Below, piece after piece: positions 55,452 to 64,000 of a stretch of DNA of 64,000 nucleotides. The stretch is from positions 153,161,947 to 153,225,946 of the forward strand of contig CM056573.1 in NCBI GenBank assembly GCA_029721435.1, in the 5' to 3' direction. A program made the translations under genes and the position numbers. This DNA comes from Gymnothorax reevesii. Lineage: Eukaryota; Chordata; Actinopteri; Anguilliformes; Muraenidae. Position 1 is the first letter of the stretch; each line of letters opens with the position of its first letter. Below the pieces are notes generated by a model. It was given only the letters and a program-made list of their open reading frames with translations. It ran no database searches and was not told the origin of the DNA.

Positions 55452-57366
55452 CCCCTTTGCAGAAGCCAAATTTGGCTTTTTATGGGTTACCTACTTTAAT
55501 GCTGTATAATTCAAGATTCAAGCTTCATAAAGAGGAAAATTGTGGCTCAATTCAGAAAAGACACTTACAGCATTTAGAATTACATTGTATTTCTGTTTAT
55601 TTTCATGATTTTGGTAGAGAAAATGAGCTGCAAACATAAAAAATCTTCATGAGATTTCACCATTGAAATTGCAAAAAAATAATTCTGAGGATTAAAAAAA
55701 TGCTGGGGCTTAAAACTTTACATTTCTGGTATCATAAACTCCTTGAGCACAAGTACAATTCATCTTCAACATTACATTCTAGACTACCTACATGCTATTA
55801 GCCAAATTATACAGCTACCCAACTGTCTCCCCAGAGTCTCAAAATGATGTGCTGTCAAATCATTAAAAAATCATGTCTTTAACACAAATAAAGTTTTAAG
55901 GCATGAAATTTAATATGAACAAATGATTTTCTAGTTGAGTTTAGTATGAATTTATCAATATCAGTGCAGATGAATATCAGTGGTCACCAGTAACCTCTCC
56001 AAACACAAAACATGCCTTTTCTCCATAATAAAGTTTAGAGTTTTGGACATTTTTCTTCAAAGCCAGCACAAACACGCATTAAATAAACTGCTTATTAAAC
56101 GGTCAAACATTCACCCTGTAATGGAAGCTACCAGTCCCCTCTTCTAAGCTCACAAACCCATTTCAACACTTATAAGGAACAAGTACACCTCACTAACTCT
56201 GAAATATACCTTATTTTAACAGAACAAACACTCCACTTCCAGGGAATATCAAACAATCCATTGCCTCTCCCGATTCAAAAGAAACGTGCAATGAACGTAC
56301 CAGGGGGTCCATCCAAATGCACGAGCAGTTCGCGTTTTAACCAGGAAAAAAACCTCGACATTAGACTTTGTCGAGTATGTATAACGTTACATTCCAAAAC
56401 GAAACCAAAAAAAAAGTAGCAGCCTGACCTTTTTCATGAATCCCTCCTCCAGAGACCGATCCAGTAGCAATGACCGATCCTGTTCCATTCGAAATAATTC
56501 CAACTGACCATATCCTTATCTCATTTAAATCCTGTAAATGTAACTGAACACTTCAAGGCCAGTTTTGCGAACCTGTTTTATTTAAATCGCGTCTATATTA
56601 GCCGCGTAATGTGCATAACGTAGACAGGATACAACCGAACATGCTGATGCGCATAGGTTCGTATGCTCTGTGTTTGTCCAATCAATGTGTTTCACTTGTT
56701 CTAAAATGTTTAAACACTCGGGAATTGGATAAGAAACGAGCCAATCAATACATTGTTACCAGGGAAACTTCATGAGGGCATGAAGTGTAACTCTACAATT
56801 ACGCAGAAGACCCTGAGTGTATGGTTGAGTGATTGGCTATCAATGCCAGTACTTAGGTGGATATAAGGAAGCGCTGGATTTATCAATGAAGGAATCTACG
56901 CGTAAATCCACGGTAGGGAACAACAAATTTTTTTGTATGTGACAACTGTAATTGACAGTAGAATGTGAGAGAATCAATGCCATATTGATTTTTTTGCCTC
57001 AGAAAACTGATTTTTCTGAAACACTAATTGGAATACTGTTGGCTCACTGTGGCTAAACTGGTTGCTACAAAGGATAACGATTTTTTTTGTGTCAAGATAT
57101 CGTTTTTTTAAACTGCTGGATCGATACTATGGGCAAGGATACTGACCAGTTTGCACATCAGGCTTAGCTGAGGAGTTTAATTCATGCAGCTCTCGAAAAA
57201 CAGGGAGCGGAGTGAACTTCCCCATATTCAGAACCGCGTTCAAGGTCTGCTTGCTTGTGAACATTCAATAACTGATCCGGGGGTGCCATCTAGTGATCGA
57301 GTACAGTAACAGCGTGCTTAAATTTGCAGGTCTATAGACCCAGGCGTCTACATCTGCAGAAAGGGG
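55452..57366. mobile_element. 1.9-kb piggyBac-like nonautonomous element
   Basis: TTAA on both sides (55448-55451, 57367-57370). Ends CCCCTTTGCAGAAGCC and inverted CCCCTTTCTGCAGATG. No transposase frame. Its right third matches the older copy at 2984-3565. Confidence 0.78.
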
Positions 57367-57370
57367 TTAA

Positions 57371-57682
57371 TGTACATCAATTTGGGTCATGATTGCGCCA
57401 ATGTAATAAGGCTTTAGTTTCAGTCTTGCTAGTTGAGGGAATCGAGCTAGTTGGCTACCTAGCTAGCAATAGTACAGCTAGCAAGCCAAAGTGATAACTG
57501 TGTTTCATAACTAGCACGCCAGTGTATTTACCTACCTGGCCAACTGGCTAGCGAGCTAAAAAGGCTACAGTTCGCTCACAATGGAATACTCGCGAGCGAG
57601 CTATTTGGCTGGCTAGCAAACAAGATAAAGAGATATCGATAACTATGATGTTATAGCTCGCATGCCAATTCATTTCACATCC
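57371..57682. other. Intron sequence rich in CTAGCTAGC words
   Basis: Repeated GCTAGC/GAGCTAG words between 57420 and 57650. No gene. Confidence 0.5.
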
Positions 57683-57853
57683 TAAAGTCGCTTTCACACC
57701 GGACGCGAAACGAATTTTTCGCACGACTGATGACATTCAAAGTCAATGCAAAAACGTGAATACTCGTGAAAACTCGTGATTTGCATTGACTTTGAATACA
57801 ATCTGTCGTGCAAAAAATTTGTTTTGCGTCCGGTGTGAAAGCAGTTTTATGGG
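57683..57853. repeat. MITE of the 'GGACGCGAAAC' family, well preserved
   Basis: Left arm GTCGCTTTCACACCGGACGC ... CATTCAAAGTCAATGCA; inverted right arm TGCATTGACTTTGAATACAA ... GTCCGGTGTGAAAGCAG. The best preserved short copy in the window. Confidence 0.85.
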
Positions 57854-58898
57854 AACATTTGAGAATGTATTTCTGTAAGGCGGAGCCACCTTGCGCTTCT
57901 CATTCTTCTTCTGTGGAAAAGCACGAGTGCAGTGATTTGTGGTATACGGCACTACAATGTAGTGTTCATCGCTTGCTCACTCGATTCCGCTGTGCATTAT
58001 GGGTATTTTATAGACCACTATATAGTGGATGAAAAGAATTCGAGCAACACTACAAAATGCTGGACACACTATATAGTGCACTACATCCGTGATAGGGGGC
58101 GATTTCGAACACAGCAATTGTATTCAAACATAAAGTCTCTTCCTGGTGATGTCACGTCTGCAGCTCCCGCCTCTCTTTCCCCTGATTGGGCCATAAAAAA
58201 TTTAGCGGTGAAATTGTTGGACGATGGTAGTTGGCAAGACGGACCTGCAGGATTTCAGACAATGAATCAGGCAGGGCCGTCTGCGCTGCAATGCTAGAGG
58301 CGGGGTATTCGACAAAAGTTAGTACTCATTATCATGTTTCAATACACCCCAAGTCAATTTCACCCAGGAATTCTTCTTTAATGCGCCGCTTTAACGAGTG
58401 TTTGTTCTGCAAGAAAAACATTATCGCATGCTAACTTTCGCTTATCTGTGGCTGCTCGGCTAGATTCATAATTTAATATTATTGAGGTGGTCAATCTCGA
58501 ATCACTCATATTGTTTTTAATATGGTGGAGGTGAGTGAGGTTCCTAACTCGGAATTCCCTTTTCCAACACTCGAATTACAACATAGAAAAGTCCCGATCT
58601 GGAATTATGAATCGTCAGCCAGTCAGTGCGATCGGAATGAACGTTATAAAGATAATTATCATACATCAGTCATAAATTAATTATGAACCAAATATGATAG
58701 CAAGTGCTAGCGGCGAGTGGGCGATTGGACTTCATGTAAGTTAGGCATCGGGCACCTGTGGCGCAAAACCTGAGGTTATTACTTTGCCACTCTCTCCATT
58801 CAATTTTCGCCAATGTGGTGCTTCAAGGCCAATTTTTAATTGCCACATGCCACACCACTTCGCCATTGGCGACGTGGTGAGTGAGTAGCACGCACCCT

Positions 58899-58901
<3 letters not shown>
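57854..58901. other. Intron sequence with 'ACTATATAGTGCACTAC' type repeat
   Basis: Words ACCACTATATAGTGG (58013-58027) and ACACTATATAGTGCACTA (58068-58085) mark a common fish MITE type; a related one is at 55121-55139. The rest is unclassified. Confidence 0.5.

Positions 58902-58942
<41 letters not shown>
58902..58942. repeat. (TA)n microsatellite
   Basis: About 40 bases of pure TA repeat. Confidence 0.95.
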
Positions 58943-58943
<1 letters not shown>

Positions 58944-58964
58944 GCTTGCGTTCTATGCTCAGGA

Positions 58965-59056
58965 AAGGCGCTTGCACACTGGACACGAAACAAATTTTTT
59001 GCATGACTGATTACAGTGAAATTTAATGGAAAGACGAGAACACAGGGGTCTGATCA
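58965..59056. repeat. Left-arm fragment of the 'GGACGCGAAAC' family
   Basis: GGCGCTTGCACACTGGACAC followed by GAAACAAATTTTTTGC and a diverged inner part. No right arm. Confidence 0.65.
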
Positions 59057-59099
59057 TTCGTCTTTTTCGTCGTTTTTTTCGTTCAAGATAGACAATAGT

Positions 59100-60075
59100 C
59101 TTTATTCGGTCTCTCTTGAAAATTTGTCAGATGGAGCTCTGGGTCTTTTGGATAATTGGCAAAATTGACTGTGGGAGGTAAATGGTTTCAGAAAGAGATT
59201 AATTTGTTTTTTAGCAAATAGGATGTCAAATATGACCTATATTTTGGATGTGTCAAAGTTGACCTTGGATGAGGTAGAAAGGTCAAACTTGAGGTCAAGC
59301 AAAATGTTACAATTTTCAAAGGCTTCTAGGCTGCAAAATATTGAAGACTGGGATCATATGTATTGAACACTTATAGGAAGTCATATTTGAACTTTCGTGT
59401 GGTGGCCTTGAACTTGACCATCGGTGACCTTCGAAGGTCAAACTTAACATAGTAAAATTTCAATGACTTCTATAAGATAGAGCTTTGGTTTGTATTGTGG
59501 GCAAATAGGAAGTCATGTATGAAGTTTCATTTAGTGACCTTGAACTTGACCTTCAGTGGCCTTCAATGGCCAAACTTTACAGTGAAATTTCTTTGACTTA
59601 TATCAAAAAAATCGTCACAAATACAGTGCAGGTTTTTATTGCAGACGCAAAGGAAATCATACACGAACTTTCATTTGGTGACTTTCATATTGACCTTCGA
59701 AGGTCAATTTTGACTTGGTGAAAATTCAATGACTTATGTCACTAATAAAGTCATAGATAAAGTTTGTATCACAGACTTCTAGGAAGTCACACATTAACCT
59801 TCATTTGTTGTCATTCAACTTGACTATTGGTGATCTTTGAAGGTGAAACATAACATAAAACAATTACAATGACTTTTATTGTCAAAACAGTTAGAGCCTC
59901 GGTTTGACCTTTGAAGGTCAAATGTGACCGAGTGAAAATTCAGTGACTTGTATCACTAAAATGGTCACAGAGGGGGCCTAGACTTTTGTGTTACAGACAT
60001 CTATGAAGTTACATATGAACTTCATTTCGTGACATTCAACTTGACTGCAGTGACCTTTTTTTTAATCCTCATAGG
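59100..60075. repeat. Degenerate tandem array (period about 125-145 bp) rich in AGGTCA half-sites
   Basis: Units near 59245, 59405, 59530, 59680, 59805, 59910 and 60031 share 'GTGACCTTGAACTTGACC', a TGACCTTCGAAGGTCAAACT-like palindrome, a '.AAATTTCAATGACTT.TAT' stretch and 'AGGAAGTCA.A...GAA.TTTCAT'. Several units hold TGACCT and AGGTCA four bases apart. Confidence 0.82.
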
Positions 60076-60278
60076 ATACCACACTGAATAAACTTTCAAG
60101 TCAGTTAATGAGTATTTAAAATTTTTTTTATTATTATCTATTTTTGCAGAAAAGGGTTTTTGAAATTGTTTATTTCATGCAAAAGGTTTGTTTACATCCT
60201 CATCATATATTCAAATAATCATTAACTTTCCTCAGAAATAAAAGAATTATCATTAAGGATTAACTTCTTCTGAGGTGT

Positions 60279-60680
60279 TTGCAGAGTCGCACCCAGAATC
60301 AGAATGAGGCAATAAATCAGCTGCACTGGATTCCATGTTCAAAAGAAGTTTACGTAGGAAAGGATGTGCTGGAGTTCGTGTTGTATGACTCAATAATCAA
60401 CTATAAAAGTGGACTAAAGATCTGCAGTGATGTTCCAAAGCACACAGGATTTCATCCCGGGTCATACTGTTTGGTAGGGTATCACAAAATCGGCAATAGG
60501 CAATACCAGGCTGAGCGTAAAGTCTCTGAAAAGTAATGCAGGAAGAGAGAAATGTCAGATGGTAAAAGATGGGCAGACAGAACTGGCTTCAAGAAAAGGA
60601 AGAAACGCTGTACGAGTCTTTGGTATTTTGAGGCGAAATTGTTGCATGTTGAAAGCTGTTTGAGGGTAAGAAAGTGATGC
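60279..60680 (+). pseudogene. Mutator-like transposase C-terminal fragment
   Basis: Frame with RTQNQNEAINQLHWIPCSKE, VYVGKDVLEFVLYDSIINYK and PGSYCLVGYHKIGNRQYQAE. It resembles the end of a widespread Mutator-like transposase domain (N-P-NE-FN...W..CPK...VG...LE.AV...I..FN.G), followed after a stop by a basic KKRKKRC-type tail. The sequence just before (TTTGCAG) could be an old acceptor site, suggesting the last exon of a transposase gene. No other part of the gene is in the window. Assignment rests on remembered motif similarity. Confidence 0.6.
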
Positions 60681-61329
60681 ACAAACTTCCAATGCATTTT
60701 TCTCTAAAACTTGGTTTTATGACTCCAAACAGTGATTCTGCCAAAAGTATCAGTCTGACTTGGGCTTTTGGACAGAAGCTACAATTCATGGAGTTTTATG
60801 CAACCTACCAAACTGAACTCTCAACTATAAATACTTAGGTAGGAGTTGCCATGGATACCACTCAAAATACAGAATGTGAATTTATATTGAAATAAAATTT
60901 GTAAAAATATTTCCTGTGGACTGAGATTCTAGATCTTGGTAGGTTGCATAAAGGAAATGGTCTTGTTTTATTTGGAAAAAAAATCCAAATCAATTTATCA
61001 ATTAGCTACGGAGTATTTGTTACCCCGGTGAGGGAAGGGTATGGTTTTCGGATCGGTTTGTTTGTGTGTTTGTTTGTTTGTTAACACTCTAGCGGCAAAA
61101 CTAATGGCCAGATTCACCCCAAATTCGGTATAGGGATTGCCACTGACCTAGAATAGATCCCTATGGAATAGTACAAGTAGGTGAAAGTGCGAGGGACGGG
61201 GTTTGTTGTGCCTGGCACGACTTGTTATTTAAAGTCTTAGTTTATATAATGGCGGCCATCTTGAATTTTCGTTTCCTTGGTGACCAAAATTACCTAAATT
61301 GGGGTATATAATAAATATTAATATAACTT
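60681..61329. other. Intron sequence with a dispersed repeat end
   Basis: 61020-61215 (GTTTGTTTGTTTGTTAACAC, CGGCAAAACTAATGGCCAGA, CCTGGCACGACTTG) reads like an interspersed repeat. 61250-61275 has GGCGGCCATCTTGAATTTTC, close to the unit motif of the 36.7-kb array. Confidence 0.5.
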
Positions 61330-62380
61330 TCACTCCCAACAGCTATCTGAAAAGTTGGAATGAAGAAAATTCCTTAGAATATGAAAATTTGTCTCCTTGG
61401 GGTAATTACCACCTCAAAGTTCACAACTGACAAATTGAATTTTCAATTACTGATACCAATTATTTGTGGATCAAACTTCGCATGAAATTTTCATTACTTG
61501 CATCATCACTATAAGATTGCTTTGTCAGTATTCTACAGGACCTTTGGTCCTGTTTTTGTATACTTTAATAGCAACAACAGTACTAACAAAAAGCCACCAC
61601 TCTGCCTGAACCCTCCAGAAAGCCATGGAATTGTAATGGCTGGTAGTATATGGAGGCCAAGCGCAACGACAGAGAGTAGCGCGAACACAGTACAAACACA
61701 GAGCATAATATAGACCAAACGCACCTAATCGTGCTTCCAAAAAGGTATAATATTCTGAACCGCGGAAGCAAAGTGAGATAGAAAAAGGGAGAAAGAAACT
61801 CCATCAATAAGAAGTCATAGCAAACCTGACTAAAGATATCTTCGGCTATAGTGCGAATCTAAACACAGACACTCTAGCAAAGGAGGCATGCCGGACATCC
61901 TGCTGATATAGATTCTGGGGAAGCGCCGCCCCCAGTTCAATCAACCAGCTGGGTAAAGAATTCGATGGCCCAGGAATTTGATATCGTCCCCGGACAAGAG
62001 CCGCAAAGAAAGATCCAAACAACACGCAAACCTCATAAACCGTGACAGGAATAATCTGTAATTACTTCTGTTTTTTAGAATGTTTATATTGTATTTAAAA
62101 TATTTATATTTATTTATTATATTTGTTCATATTGTATTTCTAAATGGTTTTTTGCCACTTATCTAACTGTTGTTGCTTTTTTCTGGTTTTTATAACTGTC
62201 TGTGAGAGTTTGTGATATTACAATACAGAAAATCTGTAAGACTGTAAAGTTATGTGTAGTTTCTGCCTCAGTGTATGAATAGATAGTAGAATCTGCTGTT
62301 CGGGGCAGCAAAAAAAATCTTGCCTGGGGCAACTAATTGGTTAAGGCTGGCTCTGCATTTGGACAGCATGTAATATTTAC
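61330..62380. other. Intron sequence without recognised feature
   Basis: Open frames on the minus strand near 61525-61807 are short and show no family signature. Confidence 0.5.
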
Positions 62381-62524
62381 CTGGAGGGTATTGACTGTTG
62401 CAGAGGTTGGTATCACAGCACTTGGTGCTAACAGTTGTGTTGTAGGTTCCAAAGTTCGCAGATCCATTGAGACATCGCGTTGGTTCCGCACATATCGCCA
62501 GATTAGCCGTGATCTGACTTTGCC
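62381..62524 (-). CDS. Ly6/uPAR-like receptor, exon for second half of LU domain 1
   Basis: A 144-nt exon, with acceptor TTTTGCTCTTTAG after a long pyrimidine tract, donor CCAG-GTAAATAT, and phase 1 at both ends. It encodes QSQITANLAICAEPTRCLNG and SANFGTYNTTVSTKCCDTNL then CNSQYPPG: two cysteines, the CC....CN box that closes an LU domain, and an N-glycosylation site (NTT). Its end phase fits the start of 31186-31293. The open frame continuing on either side is intron. The partner exon for the first half of this domain and the signal peptide should be upstream, beyond the right edge of the window. Confidence 0.88.
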
Positions 62525-63588
62525 CTAAAGAGCAAAAGATGGATAGATCAAGAAAGATCAAAAATAAAAATCAATGTTCGCTGAGACAGTTGGTATGAGT
62601 GTCAAATATAAAAAGTCAAATAAAAGTCAGATCTCAATCTGAAGAAAAATATATGGTATTACTAAACTACAAATACTATAAACTACAAGCATAAATTATA
62701 AATGATATTCATTAGAAAAGCAAGTTTTGTAACCAGCTTTAGTTTCGACCAGGTTAGTACGGAAACAGCTGTTGACAATATAAATCAACAGAAAGATATA
62801 TGGATAGTTGGAAAGGATAGAAAGATAACTGGGAATGGAAAAACAGCAGACAACAGAGGAGAGGAGGGTAGTCAATGTATTGCATAACAGACATCAGTTA
62901 TACCTACTTATAAAATTTTTTTGAATACTTGATTCCACTTGGTCAATTACAGCAGTCTATGGTTTGTTGTTTCTGAAGAGCAGATTGCTGTCATGATAAA
63001 CAGACCGTTACTAAGGGTGAGATTCATCTCCATCCGTACAATGTAACGGACATTTTTTTTTCATATGAAGTCATAAAAATAATTTTTAAATCAATGTTTT
63101 GTGTCAGAGTATTCATTTATTAAATAATGTGCCGCGTGCATTGGGATCGTGCATCACCTTGTCGAGGTTAATTTTGCAATAATTAATAGCTTTCTGTACA
63201 TCATCCTTTACAAGGTGAACAGGAGCGAAAAAGAAGAGTAGAAGACCAATACCTTGCAAGGAAGAAGAGAGAAGAGACTGAAGAGGAATTTAAATATTGA
63301 TGTATTGTAAAATAGATCTATACATGAAGTTTGGCATTGGAAGCATATCAGCTGTAAGAGATGATTTGTTTACTAAAAAACACAGCAACAATTACAACAA
63401 CAAAATGAATAACAGTAATAACCAGAAACCGCAGGCGGTTACTCGGCTTCCAAGCCCATTAGCTGTTCCAGATTTCAGTCTATGCATTCAAATCAGAATT
63501 CAGTGTAAGCAGTCATCAAAAAGTGCAAAGTTTTCATGTGGTCTCCCTCAGGAACAGTTGCTTCTTTTGCTTTCCTGTGAAAAGACCA
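62525..63588. other. Intron sequence upstream of the LU-domain-1 exon
   Basis: Searched by eye for the missing first-half exon (CxxC start) on the minus strand; none convincing. AAC-rich DNA at 63380-63430. Confidence 0.5.
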
Positions 63589-63744
63589 GGGGCCGGTTCC
63601 ACAAAGTAGGATAGCTGAGTTTGCCAGATATTTGCTCAATGTAAAACCCGGAACAGTCCATGTTCCAGATTGTAGAGGAGTCCAGGTTTTACTCGGTGCA
63701 GTTATCTAGCAAACTGAGTAATCGTGCTTTGTGGACCAGACCCC
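63589..63744. repeat. Foldback MITE, relative of 7316-7487
   Basis: Edges GGGGCCGGTTCCACAAAG and CTTTGTGGACCAGACCCC, inner arms AATGTAAAACC and GGTTTTACTC, and the loop GTCCATGTTCCAGAT as in the 7.3-kb copy. Confidence 0.82.
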
Positions 63745-63775
63745 AGCTAAGGATCTAATAACCCAAAACCAGATA

Positions 63776-64000
63776 AGTGGGCACGTTGTGTAAATCGTAA
63801 ATAAAAGCAGAATACAATGATTTGCAAATCCTTTTCAACCTATATTCAATTGAATACACTGCAAAGACAAGTTACTTAATGTTCGAACAGGTAAACTTTG
63901 TAATTTTTTGCAAATATTAGCTCATTTGGAATTTGATGCCTGCAACATGCTTCAAAAAAGCTGGCACAAGTGGCAAAAAAGACTGAGAGAGTTGAGGAAT
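63776..64000 (+). mobile_element. Start of a further 'CAACCCCAATTC'-type Tc1/mariner element
   Basis: From TTGTGTAAATCGTAAATAAA onward it follows the 5' region of this family (AATGATTTGCAAATCC, ATTAGCTCATTTGGAATTTG, AAAAAGCTGGCACAAG). The extreme terminus is damaged and the element runs off the window. Confidence 0.7.

Overview
The window reads as intronic and flanking DNA of a vertebrate, most likely a ray-finned fish. Evidence for this: spliced exons of a Ly6/uPAR (three-finger) receptor gene; a Gmr1-type LTR retrotransposon, a group first described in Atlantic cod; and a dense mix of Tc1/mariner, hAT, piggyBac and Harbinger-like elements, CR1/Rex-like LINEs, a BEL/Pao element and a tRNA-derived SINE. 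I cannot name the species. No prokaryotic signals were seen.

Only one host gene is supported. It lies on the minus strand. Three phase-compatible exons at 62381-62524, 31186-31293 and 4185-4381 encode the second half of one LU domain, then a complete second LU domain and a hydrophobic GPI-type tail. A poly(A) signal follows at 4093-4098. The signal-peptide exon and the first half of domain 1 should lie beyond 64000. The two introns inside the window (about 31 kb and 27 kb) hold almost everything else, and nearly all of it is mobile DNA.

Layout: 1-4092, downstream of the gene: LINE fragments, a CA repeat, an unrecognised open frame and a dispersed repeat. 4.4-31.2 kb, last intron: a 5'-truncated LINE (4.85-6.77); a perfect 55-bp-arm foldback (7.3); a 4.2-kb element with about 175-bp inverted ends that encodes a flap-nuclease-like protein (9.25-13.45); tandem transposon arms (14.1-14.5); a full-length, nearly undamaged Gmr1-like retrotransposon (15.07-21.14); a foldback that breaks a BEL/Pao pol relic (24.8-28.6), which also carries a 919-bp insertion; and a Tc1 relic (29.7-31.0). 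31.3-62.4 kb, preceding intron: a Tc1/mariner element carrying four DNA-transposon insertions (32.5-36.65); a ~145-bp tandem array with YY1-like motifs (36.7-37.7); a 588-bp LTR-like element that has captured a piece of Gmr1 (37.84-38.42); a decayed Gmr1 copy broken by a 1.8-kb LTR-like element and a SINE (38.57-46.08); a Harbinger-like element (46.5-47.5); a RecQ-type helicase fragment (49.2); a Tc1 with nested insertions (51.0-52.8); a 1.9-kb piggyBac-like element (55.45-57.37); a tandem array rich in AGGTCA half-sites (59.1-60.1); and a Mutator-like transposase fragment (60.3). 62.5-64 kb: a foldback MITE and the start of another Tc1/mariner copy.

The most notable items are the hidden, widely split Ly6/uPAR gene; the inverted-repeat element with an XPG/FEN1-like signature; the Gmr1 element with integrase placed before reverse transcriptase, where an intact and a dead copy can be compared directly; and the layered insertions, whose target-site duplications give a relative order of events.
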